Part shown: in pieces, positions 10,979 to 23,960 of the stretch
Layout: every line of letters begins with the position of its first letter
Position numbering within the stretch: position 1 is the stretch's first letter
NCBI GenBank assembly: GCA_023213395.1
Contig: CM041465.1
Location: 162,757,741-162,821,740 of the forward strand
Source of the DNA: Cycas panzhihuaensis
Lineage: Eukaryota > Cycadophyta
Reading direction: 5' to 3'
DNA: 64,000 nt
Notes under the pieces: generated by a model
What the model saw: only the letters and a program-made list of their open reading frames with translations
What the model was told of the DNA's origin: nothing
Database searches by the model: none
Position numbers and translations under genes: made by a program

Positions 10979-11690
10979 TTGCAAGATTGAGGAAGATTGT
11001 CGGAAAGGAACCTTCCACTTACCCCTTTTGGAAACATTCAATTTCAATTCTTTCCTTAATTCATCCTTAAGGCCTCCTATGTATGTTTCTAGTAGTCAAT
11101 CTTTTGCCATGTTGTCAATTCGAGTTGCTAAGAACTGATATTTTCTAGTGTATTCCTCTACGAACCCTATTTGTCTTATTCAAGTTAGCTAGTTGAAGTA
11201 ATCCTTATCCCATGTTTTTTCATATTATTTAAGGAAACCTTGGGGTATTATTTAAGGAAACCTTGGGTGAATGTTTGCCAACTAACTACTGCATTTTGTG
11301 TTTCGTGGCTTAATTATAGAAACTAGTCATAAACATTTCTCTCCAAGTGCAAAGAGGCAAATGCTATTCTTCTTTCACCATTTCTTGAAATAATCTTGAG
11401 GTAGGCTTCCCTTGATTAATTCACTGCTTGCTGAGGAAAACAACCACAAGAATTTGATAAGGTAAACACTGCAAAACTAGTTGGGCTTCGCAAATGCAAT
11501 GGATGAATGGCCAAAAATGTTAGATTATCACTCTGCATGTTGTGTTCTATCTGGGGCAGCAATCACTACAGATAAGAATGTGACCCATTGGTGTATGTTT
11601 GTTGTACTTTCTTCTTCTTCTTCTTTTGTCCTATAATAATTGAACAAGGAACAAGAGTTTAAATCTACATATCGCCTACTCTGATAACAC
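10979..11690 (-). pseudogene. Gypsy 4 gag remnant and primer-binding site
   Basis: Read on the minus strand, positions 11200-10990 give IRQIGFVEEYTRKYQFLATR, then RIDNMAKD, a stop, and LLETYIGGLKDELRKELKLN. This is a clear retrotransposon gag core of the Ty3/Gypsy type. Upstream sequence to 11690 is degraded. At 11676-11689 the minus strand reads TGTTATCAGAGTAGG, resembling the initiator tRNA-Met primer site with one substitution near the start. Protease and pol are absent, cut off at the Gypsy 3 LTR. Confidence 0.75.
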
Positions 11691-11691
11691 T

Positions 11692-11843
11692 TGTGGTGAT
11701 TCAACGAATCAACCACGAAGATTATTGAAAGCTTGGCCACTCAAAGGGGGGCAATCTCTAAGATTACACACAAGGTGCCCTGTAAAGTGTTTGAAGGCAA
11801 TAAATTGATGAATAAACCAATGATGATCCATAGACAATCACCA

Positions 11844-11845
<2 letters not shown>
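11692..11845 (-). repeat. Short LTR-like terminus with 10-base inverted ends
   Basis: Directly outside the primer-binding site lies a 154-base segment that begins TGTGGTGATT and ends AATCACCACA, a perfect 10-base inverted repeat with TG...CA termini. This is the right place for the 5' LTR of Gypsy 4, though short for a Gypsy LTR. A GT microsatellite starts at its outer edge. Without a second copy, an internally deleted LTR cannot be excluded. Confidence 0.45.

Positions 11846-11895
<50 letters not shown>
11845..11895. repeat. (GT)n(TA)n microsatellite
   Basis: A run of about 18 GT units is followed by about 6 TA units, ending at 11895. It sits exactly at the outer edge of the LTR-like terminus. 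Confidence 0.97.
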
Positions 11896-12670
11896 AAGTT
11901 AAATGCTAATGTTAGTTTCGAGAGGTGCATTCTTGTGTTTTAGCTGGAAACCATATTGGATGGATTGTTTTCTCCATAAACAGCTGTAACATGTTTTGAG
12001 GAAGCATAGATGACCTGGAAACATCTTCAGACCATTTCCATGTTGTGTTCACATTTCATAAATGGGAAACAAAAAATGTTGTCAGAAATTAATCTTTCTA
12101 GAAACATTATTGTTTTGTGCTCTTTGACTTGTCAGGGGGTGGACAATCTCATCGAAATTGGCCATTCACCATCCAAGTACCCATAGATTTTCATTGAAAA
12201 TGGTTGCCTAGGGCATAATAATATCCTTTGTTTAGTTCCTTATCTGCTGCACCTGCATTTTAATGATACCGTGTTCCAAAGGAATTAAACTGCGCCAATG
12301 CTCCTATGGTTTGCTTATATCACAATCTCTGTAAGGCACACATCCATGCAACATAGCTTGTGAATTTTCTTATCGCCTAGTCTTAAAAGATGATCTTTGA
12401 TTTACGATTTGTAAATGCCCAAGATATTATTATTATTTTGGGATCTAGATGACAGCCACTTTATAATTTTTGGGTTGAAATGCAAATTAATTCTAAGTTC
12501 TTCAGTTTCAGATATTGTTCTTTTAGCCATTAATTTCCATAGTTTCAAGAACTAAAACAATTGATTGATCTCTTTTTGGATTTTTATAGCTTAAGGGGAG
12601 TGCAAATGTTTGCTGACTTTGAGTTTTTCCAGTTGGTTGTATTTCTTACTGTGCTTTTAAACCATATACA
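11896..12670. other. Non-coding, possible intron or unclassified DNA
   Basis: AT-rich sequence without long open frames or transposon motifs. One segment after CTTGTCAG (about 12130-12200) could be an exon in isolation, but no frame connects it convincingly with the exon-like blocks downstream. Confidence 0.4.
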
Positions 12671-13091
12671 GATGTTTGGGGAGTGGTGGGTTGGAGGCAC
12701 AGTCATCTCATGGAAGTGACATTGTTGATATAACAATGGAAATTAGTGAATGGACGATTGGAAACAACCAAATATCAGAGGTTCAATCCTAAACTTCCTT
12801 CTAAATCTGCATTGAATTTAATTTTGTATAATGTTTGCATCCTGCCCTAGAAGATTCAATCTGAGAAATTAAAAAATACTTATTTTACAGGGAATGAATC
12901 AATTGGAAAAAACTGATGAACATAGCCAAGCAGCAGACCAAAGCAAGCAGGCTTCAGACATTAAATCAGCATCAAAACAGAACCCACAAGCAGAGGGCAG
13001 TTTAGGAGAGACCATGGCCAGAGAAACCCTGACCGAGTTCTCAAACAGCTTTGTCCATTGGGTCTGTCATGGGCAAATGCTGTGTCATTGA
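12671..13091 (+). pseudogene. Possible two-exon tail of an unrecognised host gene
   Basis: Two exon-like blocks share a consistent phase. Block one (12671-12780) follows an AG acceptor after CATATAC and reads CLGSGGLEAQSSHGSDIVDI and on to NNQISE. Block two starts after TTATTTTACAG at 12891, reads GMNQLEKTDEHSQAADQSKQ, and stops at 13089-13091. Both join in phase 0. The composition (Gln, Ser, Lys rich) suits a disordered C-terminus. The donor after block one (GAG then GTTCAA) is weak, and I do not recognise the protein. It may be a gene fragment, a captured exon, or chance. Confidence 0.2.
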
Positions 13092-14330
13092 ACATGCCTA
13101 TTAATTCTTGTATATATTCCATTGTAACATAATTATTTCATTCCTATTTCCAAATCTGCTTTCCTCGTGGCTGACTTCTTGGTCTTGACAAATGGATAAC
13201 AGTACAACCTTGTATGATAGTGGTCCCAAGCTACCTTCCGAGTGTCAGTGCGCTTTTGTAAAATGTAGCATTGGATCCAACAAAAACGAGGGGTTACGTA
13301 TCAGGCATGGTACACCAAGAAAATGCCAATGTATAGTAAGAGTCGAGTTATTCTTCTTGGAAAGCTTCTCATTATTTGCCAGGCAATGGCTGCTTCCCCA
13401 CTGGAAATTGCCGTAGCACCTCCTCTTAGCTGGTGGGAATTGTGAAAGTGATTCTTGCACGCTCTTTATATCCAGATGATATGATCTGAACAATTATTTC
13501 CAACAAAATTGTGAAAAGAAAGTAATGAAGTCTCTTTCATGGGGGATCCCCCATGCACGCATTGAATTATTTTGATTAAAATAACTTATTCATGGGACGA
13601 GTTTAGCTCGTTGGTAAACAATTTCAATTTTAGTTGGAGAAAAGGAAGAAAGTGAAATAAAAGGTGGAGAAACAAAGATATAAGACCAGCTTCGTTGTTT
13701 CTACCATGTTTCTTTGTTCCATTTTCTTCCGTTCTTGGAAAACAGAAACCAAATAAAAACATAAAGGGGGAAACACAGCTGAAGTAGAGCTTCCTGACTG
13801 TGGATTGCCTAGGAGACCCAAGAAGTTTATTCCCAAGTGAGGGAATCTTCCGTGGGCTTCCTCAACACATTTTTGGTGCGGGCTCTGGAGGTGTTTAACC
13901 CGAGCCAGTCTTCTTCCCCTGTTCAGCATGCTTTCCACAGGTGATTTTCCAATTGTGGGAATGTACAGGGTGCATCGTTTGAGCAAAATTTGAATCCACC
14001 TCAACGAATATGGTTGCTAGGAATGCTCTTTACTTTCCGTTCCACTGGTTTCTGCTTATTTTAAGACTACATTTTCTGAAGAAAAAATAGGCATGATTTG
14101 CTGTGGGTGCAATGGAGGAAACAATTGAGGTGGGGAATTTTGAAACCTTGTATTGATCATAAAGGCCATCCTTGGAGGTTCGGGCAATGCAATATGACTT
14201 CCCTGCCCTACCTCTTCTTGCTTTACCGAATTTCTTTGTGGACTACTGAAAAACGGTGTCATTCGTCCCCAAGGAAGATGTTGCAAGATGCATTACCTGA
14301 GAACAATGCTGACCTATGCTAAGACGTTCA
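13092..14330. other. Unclassified spacer with palindrome and tRNA-like box
   Basis: No convincing gene. A perfect 18-base palindrome lies at 13538-13555. At about 13595-13612 the text TAGCTCGTTGGTAAAC resembles a tRNA A box, as found at the head of tRNA-derived SINEs, but no B box sits at the expected spacing. Open frames on both strands lack known similarity. Confidence 0.4.
13538..13555. repeat. Perfect 18-base palindrome
   Basis: CATGGGGGATCCCCCATG equals its own reverse complement. It is GC-rich inside an AT-rich stretch and could extrude a hairpin or be the tip of a decayed inverted repeat; flanking bases do not extend the symmetry. Confidence 0.9.
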
Positions 14331-17300
14331 AATGTGGATTTCTTACCGTGTTATTATTCCAATGTGTTAATGCGCTTTTTTGAAATGTTTGGTGTCTTTC
14401 TAACACCACACTAGGTGTATTTGTGTTGGAATACTTCGCGCACATCGTGTGGGGTTTCTTTTATCCTTCTAAATCTTTGTGCTCTCTCTCTCTCCCTCCC
14501 TTGAAAAGGTAAGAGTTTGAATTTGGGTGCACTTTTTATATTGCATGAATGAGCCTTTCCCTCTCTATTGTAGCATTCATCCCTCTAGTTGATTCGAAAT
14601 TTGTTTCGATTAAATAATATACTTTTTGAGTGTTGCTTTTGTTTACACATTAAATGATTGAGCTTGAAAGGTAAATATTTGGCAACTAGTTATTTTTCAA
14701 TTGCCAAAAGTTTCTTAATGTTATTCTTTTTAATCCTTTTCTTGAAATGTTTTGTCACAAGAGCAATATGTATGCCCCCATTGAGTAGCAATTACTTTAA
14801 GCAAGGTGTGCAATGTGGATTAAACGCATGAGGCATACCTTCACAAGGATTTGAGTGTTCAACTAGAACATGAGCACACCATTGCCAAGCTAATTAGACT
14901 AACTCTCTTTGGAAAAGCTTCTTAAATTATTGGTGATGTTGACAATGGTGTTGAAACATTTATGGCTTTTTCAACTTGAATTTTTCTCTCTTTTGTTTGT
15001 TTTTTTTTTTTTAATTTCATTTTTTGTTGATTTATGGAACCTCGTGAGCTTTGTGTTTTGCCTATCTTATACCTAGTCAAATAGATGTATAGGGGCTTAG
15101 TTGAATTGTAATTTTGTATCTTCATACGACAATTTTAACTAGTCCAAATTTAAGCCTTACACTACCCATTCTATTATGGTTATGGTTAATCATTTTCCAA
15201 TTTCTTTTGCATGATTCGCAATAACCAATCTATCAAAATTTTATTATTTAAGCTTAATGTTTTTCTTGTTTTTGCTTATTAGCATGCATCAAATCTACAA
15301 TTCATTTGCCTGTCTAATTGTTCATAATGGTTGGATTCAATTTTGGGAAATGATGTCTTTGAAACTATAAGGTGGTTAGGAGGTTTTATTAAGAAAATGG
15401 CACAACGAAGGATTTATACTATCTTTTTTTTAAGATACAACATTTACATTGTCTAGATCTTTTTACAACTTGGAAGATCATTTTCAAATTCTAAAATCCA
15501 AAGGATTGAGCCATAAAAATCAAGAGGAATTCAACTAAGGCCATAGATGCACTAGTAATAGGCTAGTGATAATTTAAATCTCATTTTAATGACCTTTCGA
15601 TAATTCCAACTACTAAAAAATTTAGTGCATTTAGAATAATAATGAAGCGTTTGATTCACCTACTTGCTAGTTAATATGTTTTATCAAGCTCCTTAAAACA
15701 ATTGATTGATCTAGAATAGTATTGAGGGTTTGATCCATCCACTTTCTATTTATGATGTTTTTTTATTCGATTATATCTTAAATTTACTCATTGATTCTCA
15801 TAGAATAATAATGGTGAGTGCTTGACTCACCCACATTTTATTGATGATATTTTTCTTTAAAAATATTTTGAAGCTCTCGTGAACTAATACATTTCCTTTT
15901 CAAGTAGACACTACATATTATTTTAATAATACAACCTTGTGTTACTATTGAGAATTAAGTCATTTTGGCTTACAACCTATTTTACAAAAAATAAAATAAA
16001 TTTTGCAGCATATGGTTATGGGTAAATCCATAGAGAAAGATGGTATGATATACAATTCTAAAGGCAACATGGCAATATATTGATGATGATTTATGTTTTA
16101 TGCACCACTATGATCTATGCGAAATGCATTGGTAGATAGTTACTATGTGTTAACATGCTATGCAAATGTAACATTAGGGTTAAAAATAAATGCATGTATT
16201 AACAAATTGATTCCCAAAGCTAGTGCAAATTTGGATTTGATTAGTTAATATAATCCAACAACTGTGGAGAATGTAGCATATAAAAGCTTAGGTCAAGGTT
16301 ATACCATGCCTACAATATTCTTTGAATCCAATCAACTATTATTTTTATTAAGATTGAATTTGAGGAACATTATGATAAAAATGGGTGGAATTTTCTTGTT
16401 GGGATGATACTAGTTGTGGGGTTTGCTTCTTACTTTATGGTATCAATCTAAACTTTGTACTGGCCTTTTATATAAAATTATTTCTTAAGTATATTGGAAA
16501 AGATAAGGTCATCTACTAGCCCCTTTGAATGTAATTTTTATGGATATTTTTTAGTTGGTCTTTGTATATTATGTGCTTTGTAGGGACCTTAGATGTAGTC
16601 ATGTCCCACATTTTAATGAAAATGTGTTGTGGCCAATTTTCTAATGATCCCAATTTAATGGCATGCAAATCATGATATTGCTAATCATGTAATTCCTCAT
16701 CTCAACGCATAGCATGTGGGCATAAATTTGTTTATTGCTCTTCCAAACTCTTATTGTTATTATGAAGGTTTTAAGGATATTATACAATGAGAATTATTTA
16801 AAACTATTAAACTTGGATTATTTCAACAACCACATAATTTAGTATTATTAATCATGGACTATTTCAATAGTGATCACATGAAGGAATATTCAACTAACAA
16901 ACCCAATACACATTTAACTAATCTAATGAATCCCCAGTTAGAAATGTTAGATGAAAATGTATACTCAAGCATCAAATAAATATTTTGAATTTCTAAATCT
17001 AATCTTTGAATGAAATGGGATATTTCAATGTATATATAGCTTTGTGGATGATGTAAGATGAATGCAAGCTAAATTAATTGCATATTTAAGAGCAAAAATA
17101 GAAAATGAAAGCCAACTTTAACATTTACTTTTTTTTAATGTGGAAAAAAAACATGAACAACAATGAAAATAATATTATCTTTGTTTTTCTTTTCTTTCCA
17201 AATTAATCTTAATGGAGTAAATGACATATTGAAAGTATATAAATAGAATGTAAATATAAAACAAATAAAGAGGGAAACACAGACGTTATACGTAGAAATG

Positions 17301-20300
17301 CACTTTGAGCTATACCTCTTTTTGGTAATGAAGACGTAAATGTAATTAACAATAATGCATTAACTACATTTACTTGGATGAACATACCAAGATTTTTTGT
17401 TGATTACAATGGTGGTGTTGTTTTCCATTGTTAAATGTAAACTTGTCCATAACATTACCATCACCGTTATATTTACAGATGATCTCTAACACCAATGTTC
17501 AATGCGTAACTCTTTAATTGAAGCTCCTAAACCACCATTTAGAATAGGGGAGAACACAAAAGAAAGTGTGATATAAATTGGTTGCTCTCTTAACTCTTGG
17601 AATCCTAGAATAGATGTTAATGATGTATCCCCAGTTGTCAAAAATGGAACACATAAATAAGGGATGAAATTGGTGCTTAATGTGTGGATGTTAGAACGAC
17701 AAGTATGAATAATTTTTTTTAGTGATAACATAAAATGACAATGCAAATAACAAACATATTAAATGAATGATGAATAGAAATGGCTATTAAGATGGAATAT
17801 AAAATATGAAAATAGATGAAATTGTGAATAAATTTGATTGGATTAGGGTGACATGTAATCAACTGGTTATCGATTGACATTATAGATTAAACATAATCAA
17901 GTTGTAATATTTTTAAGTGAAGTTATTTTAGTCGACTACATTGTTTAAGGCATCTTGTAGAAAGAGAGAAGGGAAGGTAGTTGTAAAGGATGCTTGGGCA
18001 ACTCTCAATTATGAGCTCCATCAATAATTAAGGTGAACCTGGAGAAAGTGCTAAATAGTTATCTAGTATAGGTGGTAGTTCTAAATTACAATGTGTAAAT
18101 CTTCACTCTTAAATTTATATAGATTGCCAATGAGTGCTCACAAAAGGTGGAAGTACTTATATATATTCCTTGGGAAGGGAGGTATAAGTGGATGAAGTCT
18201 ATTATGTTATAGGTTGTATTCAAGTGTGTTACCTACATTGGTATTTCATGTCATGTATGAATGATTAATTAAATGATAATACAAAGGCATCAATTGACTT
18301 ACTCATAGTGCAAGTGCATGTGACTAACATATAGTTGGTAAGGTGATAAACATTTGGTTTCATTATCTATCAACAATAGAGATAAAGAAATAAAACTTTT
18401 ACAGCATAAAATTAATAATTAATGATAATGAAGATAATATAAAAATTAATGATCAAGTAATGAAATAAAAAAGTAGTTAATTATTATTGCATATGTTAAA
18501 CATTTTGCAAGTGTTACATGGATATAGGTATTACATTTGAGCCCCTTTGAGGGTTTTGAAAGTCTAAGAAAGGCCCTTGATTAGAGGGTCTAGGGGATTA
18601 ACAACCTACCAAGTGGGGGTTTAAAGGTTAAAGCCTTCAGGAAAAAAAAAAAGTTATCTTATTGGTATCTTTTTCATCTCATGTTTTATACCATTGTATT
18701 ATAATACTGTAGGGCAATATCTTGTAAAATTATATCTATATAACAACATATGTAAAAGTGTTGGATGAGTGAATGAGAAGAGAGTTGAGGTTTTCTCTTT
18801 ATAATTTTTTAGCTATTGCTCACATTAATAAAATGGTATATGCTTATACTATAATCTTTAGTTGTTCTTTATTGATGTGTAGATTTTATTAGTTGTTTAC
18901 TTTTCACATTAATTTAAATTCTATTATTGCATTGTTTCTCTTTGTTATTTCTATTCAATGATATTAAATATTATCATAATAGTAGTAAAACATTTTTTAT
19001 GAAGGTTCATTATGCACTGTCTAGATAAATCATTATGCATAAAGAGAGGGATGAGAGATTCATTCCTAGAGGCAGATTAAAAGCTACTTAGGCTATGGTA
19101 CAAAAAGAGTTAAATGGTTTCTTAACATTGGAAGAAAATGATCATCAAACATAGCAACTTAATAGAATAGGTGGTTTGATGAATTTGGCATGTCCATAGT
19201 GAAGACAAAATATCAACTCCATATAAATATATATGATAGATATTGGGAATAACATCAATTATTATAGAAATAGTTTCTAAGACATCGATGATGGTTATAT
19301 CATTCAATAATGGGGTAGATGTTATAATTAATAAAAGGAGATAATTTTTACTCTACAATTAATAAAATTTAATATGCATGATGACCAAAGGAGGTAAAGT
19401 TGGTAGTTAAAATAATATGAATTGAATAAGCAAGAATTTAGAAATGTAATTATTGACTTAGAATCCCAAGTGAGTTATAAATGTAAGTACATAAGGATAA
19501 TTAGTTAACTCTCATTGGATAAGTCTAAAAGGAGAGAGAGAGAGAGAGAGAGAGAGAGCATATATACACAAATGGACAATAATATTGCATAATTTTTAAT
19601 TGCTAAACATTATGTACACACATATATTTATAGATTGTTTGGTTAATGCTTAATATAACAAACATTCACTAAACTATAACAAGTTGGTCAAAGTAATTGT
19701 GCCTCCTCAATTTGTGCTCATTTTAAATGGTCTATGATATGTTCGTGTGATTTTTTAACATAACTAACTAGAATCAACAATATACTAATTCACTTCACCA
19801 TTTACTGGCTCTTGAAAGAATAAGGAGCTAGTATACAATATGTACAATGAAGAATAATAAGAATGAGGTAGAGCTCTACATAAATAGATAGTCTTTTACG
19901 TTTTACTTCTTTTGTGTGTATGTGTATGTGTTTTCTATTTTACAAAAGGAGGATGAAATAGAAATAAATGCAATAATAAAAGAGACGAAAATAAAATACT
20001 AGAGACTACAACTATTCTTGGTTTTAAAGGATTAAGGCTTGTGCTACTACCATATAAACACATTAGTAGGCCCAAGTAGGCACTCCTTATAACACCAACA
20101 CAAATTCTTTACAACTTGCAAAATTGTTTGCTAGTTAGACCAAACAAAAACCTTATAAATTACAAAGGATTAATTTTTCTGACAACTAAAGATAGCAGGT
20201 TAAGTAGACCAAATACAACTATGTTCATTTGTTAAGAAAATGAGAGTTACATTATATTTAATGCTACCCATTAGTTGTGCTCAACAATTGAATTAAACAC

Positions 20301-21849
20301 AAACTTTTGATGCCCCGTATTAGTTATGAGGGTCCATCTAAGGAGACATTCAGATGTGTGACAGTGCCCGACTAAAACAAACAAATATAGGCCATGAATG
20401 ACTAAAAAAAACTACAGAGAGAATGATTACAAGGAAGGATCACTTACAAAAATGTGGAGCCTCGATTTACACCATAGACTAAGTAATATGTCATGAAAAC
20501 CTTATACAATTGAAGTCATACCTTTTAAAGCAATGCTTCCTCTAAAGTAGTCGCCCAATGCCAAAGATCTTTTCTCTAATTATAACTTAGCAAAAAATGT
20601 ACCTTTCAATAACAAAAATAAATAAATTAGTGCCCTTTAAACTTAGAACCAATATATGATTGCCAACTGTTATACATTGAATAACAACTTTGTTTTTATC
20701 AATTAGTAGTGGCTATTTAAATTTATTCTTCATGTCTCCCCTGAGTGCCAACTATTAAGTTCAATGTTAGGCAGAAAACATTGAAGTCCTGACTATGGTA
20801 GATGATGAAAACATTTTTCTTTATCCAATTTGGTAGCTATTTATATACCCTTGTAAAGAGCAACTGAGTTAGAACTTCTTTGGATGAAAAATGTTAAGGT
20901 TAGCATGAGAAACCACAAAATATAATGCTTGCTAAGGCCATATATGTCATATGGTGATTAGAAATTATGACTGGCTCATCAGTGGCATTTAGTAAGTCCT
21001 TATTTTGTCTACTAGGGCTTTGCATCAAAGTGTTTATCAAAATGCTTCAAAGAGATCTCGAACAATAGTTTGTTTAGGATAAGTAAGGCTTTTCACAATT
21101 TAAATATTATATAATATCTTTTAAAAGAACTTAAGCAAATATCGTGAAGTGAGATGTCTAGTGGGTACTGCAATATATTAAATGCCTCATGTACTCAGGC
21201 CTTTGTCACATGCCTAAAGTGCCATCAATAATGGTTAACTATTCATGCATGATCATCCCCATAAGGCTTTAAGGATTTATGTATCATAATAATAAGGCAA
21301 CTATATCCACCTCAAAACCTTAGTCATCACTCGTTTCCATGCCAAGTCACTCGCACTTAATATTCACTCTGACCTAATCAACATGTTGCTAATGACAAGG
21401 TCACTCCGATGAGGTCAGCCATCAAACACCATCTGTATGCTATAAGACATCTAGCGAAGGGAAAAATTCAACTTTATCATCAACATGGTTTGAAAATTTA
21501 TTGCTTATACACATGGCCCACAAGGACCTTTGGATGATTATGAGCTATCAAAATAGCTTTGAAAACTCTAGTTAGCACTTTATTCCATGTACTTCGCAAT
21601 CAAAAGGATGGGGAAACCAATGTAATCTATCCATTTATGGGGATGAAAGCAAAGTAATACAATAGGTTTTGTAGCACTACTTGCATTTTACATTTGTAAT
21701 ATTGAATCATTTGCCCCATGCAATGTTCACCTAAGATCTCGCAAATATGTGGTTGAGTCTTCAGACTTACTTGTAGACTTATGGAGATGCAAAATCAAAC
21801 CTACAAGACCTACAAGAAGACTTGGACCCTTTTGTTGAAGGTTGACCTC
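14331..21849. other. Long AT-rich gene-free stretch
   Basis: About 7.5 kb in which I see no protein domain, LTR pair, tRNA-like element or long open frame. It contains homopolymer T (about 15000-15012), short A/T tracts, and one GA microsatellite. It may be very old, unrecognisable transposon DNA or ordinary intergenic sequence. Confidence 0.6.
19531..19558. repeat. (GA)14 microsatellite
   Basis: An uninterrupted run of GA dinucleotides in AT-rich surroundings. Confidence 0.97.
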
Positions 21850-22230
21850 TAATAAGTGAGTATGGGGTAGGGCTAAGTTAGGTACTAGTTGGCACCCCAA
21901 GGTAAGTAGAAACTATGTAGGATGGCGAGTGGGGAATTGGGTTCTACCCATATGGGCCTCTAATTGGATGGGTAACCCTGTATGGGTGAAGTGGGTAAAA
22001 ATCGTAAGTAGTGTGAGACTAAGGTCTAGCCTACCTCCATTATTAGGGCACATAACTAAGTGGAATGAAAGGGGAGGGACTAGGTTGGGCAACAACATAG
22101 GTAGGATATGAGGGAGGGAAAGGCATACCCCAGGGTCCAAAGGGTTAAGGCATAGGAGGAGAGGGAGGAGGGATAGCCAAGGTTGACCAAGCCCTAAAGG
22201 GTTGGACAATGGAAGTGTGGAGCCCACTAG
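21850..22230 (-). pseudogene. Relic of a Tat-type gag leader
   Basis: The minus strand is rich in Pro, Tyr, Gly and Ser. One frame reads GPYG, a stop, then NPIPHSPSYI near 21930-21960. This lines up with GPYGQNLVPHPSIPSS in the gag leader of the Tat-like element at about 55340-55400. The frame before it reads PFPPSYPTYVVAQPSPSPF, again like the Pro-rich start of such gag proteins. No gag core or pol follows, so this is an isolated scrap. The match is short and made by eye. Confidence 0.4.
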
Positions 22231-23585
22231 CTAGAGAAATGGGCAGAATGGAATGGGAAGTTAGTACAAACCCAGGGGTAGATGACACTAGTGCAGGTTG
22301 GGCTACTACCTGAAAAGAAGACAAAGGAAGGGGAGGAGCTACTTGTGAAGTTGCCCCTTATTAGGTTTAGGAAGTCGATGAGGTGAAGCCAGTACTAGAT
22401 TAGAACAAGTGAGTTGCCCAAGTGGGAATACATGAATTGGGACTGCCAATAGAGTCAAATATAATCTTGATCCAAGTTAGGCAAGAGGAGGCAAGTGTGT
22501 ATGCCACAGAAAGCCCCTGGAAGTGTGCCCTCAATGTGACAAAAGTCTCCAAGGTCTTCTTTGGTGTATGGATAGGGTGAGGACTAGGGACAAAGACTTA
22601 GGACTGGTTGAATAAATAAGATTGAGTTAAAGGCTTTAGGCCTTATAGGATATCTTAGCATTGGATAACCCTAATGACATAGGCAAGAGAGTCAACAAAG
22701 TTGTGGGAGAATGGATTTGACTTAGGAGGGAGAGAGGTCCTCTAGAACACATCAGAAAAAGGCCCTTAAGAATTAAAAGGATAGTTGGTATGAGACCAAT
22801 TTAGAGGGTGTTCACTCAACGTTCTGAATCACATGTGTGAGCATGTAGTAGGGATAGTTGCTCACTACCATCCTATTCAAAACATGACGAGGACTTGAGC
22901 CCTCTAGGGTGAAGATCATCCCTCTTATCTGATGATAAAATCTAGGTAGAGAAGAAATGATCCCTTCTTTTAATGGGAGAAGACTCTATCTTAGACTAAA
23001 ACTACATAAGCAAATAACACGCGACTAAATGTAGTTAAATACAATTGAGATTATATGAAAGCAACATGAAATCCTAATCTAAGGACAAGCCTTTTGGCCT
23101 CATAGATTTGAAGACTCACAATAAGTGTGTAGCCCTTCGTTCCACTTGGTCTACCGAAGGATGAACCAATATAAATACAAATGCGAATGAATTCTTTTCC
23201 ACTTTTTTCTGACTTTCTAATTAAGCTATTACACAAAAAAATGGAAGAATAAGTAGAAAAATAAATATGCAAATTGTCAAGCAAGCTCTCTCTCTCTCTC
23301 TTCTAGTGAATATACAAAAAGAATGTATACTTTTCTTTCTTTTTTAGGATGAAAGACAAGCAAAGGAGGGGTAATTGGAGAATACCTGACGATGCTTTAA
23401 AACCCTCAAAGTAGCTTAGTTCTTTCCTCTCATTTTAACCCCATACACATGTAATTCTTCTTAACAAAACAATAAATGTGAAGTGAATACAAAACAAGAT
23501 AATGCTATGGAATATTCAACAATATTCCTATTTGTTAAACCACCATATGATAATAATTTGCTTGAAAATTAAAATTACTAAAAAA
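22231..23585. other. Unclassified spacer
   Basis: Purine-rich plus strand to about 22950, possibly continuing the same decayed gag leader, then AT-rich DNA. No domain could be identified. A short CT run lies near 23286-23301. Confidence 0.4.
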
Positions 23586-23960
23586 TTTTAGAAGTAATGT
23601 TTAATGGGTTAATGTTAATGTTAAGGTGTCCCTTTAACTCTCTTATGGAATATTTAATTGGATTATTATGTTATATACAAGGTGGTGCACACTTATTCAT
23701 GTATTTATCCTATTAGTGGACATAAAGGTTCTCTCATGAGATTGGACAACCATGAAGTGACTATGTACTCTAAGTATGTATTCATACCTAATGTAATAAT
23801 TGGATATGATCACGTCCCACAAGCTTTATTGTCTTATGTGTCTGTACATACTTTATTATTTGATTTGTTCATTTATTATTTACACATTTTATCACCTCAT
23901 TTATATGTATTTATTATGTATTCATATGTCTAATAATGTTGTTCTATTATATTTTCAACA
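23586..23960 (+). repeat. 5' LTR of the gene-less element
   Basis: Starts TTTTAGAAGTAATG (a TG to TT change relative to the other copy) and ends TTTTCAACA, next to the primer-binding site at 23961-23974. Alignable over its whole length with 26249-26624. Confidence 0.82.

Noticed and set aside
13595-13640. tRNA gene
   Set aside because: Only an A-box-like D-arm is present; no anticodon stem, T arm or acceptor pairing can be built.
21913-22227. Minus-strand open frame of 104 residues, rich in Leu and Pro
   Set aside because: Its frame looks like a low-complexity shadow. The neighbouring frame carries the more meaningful gag-leader-like text, so it is not reported as a gene.
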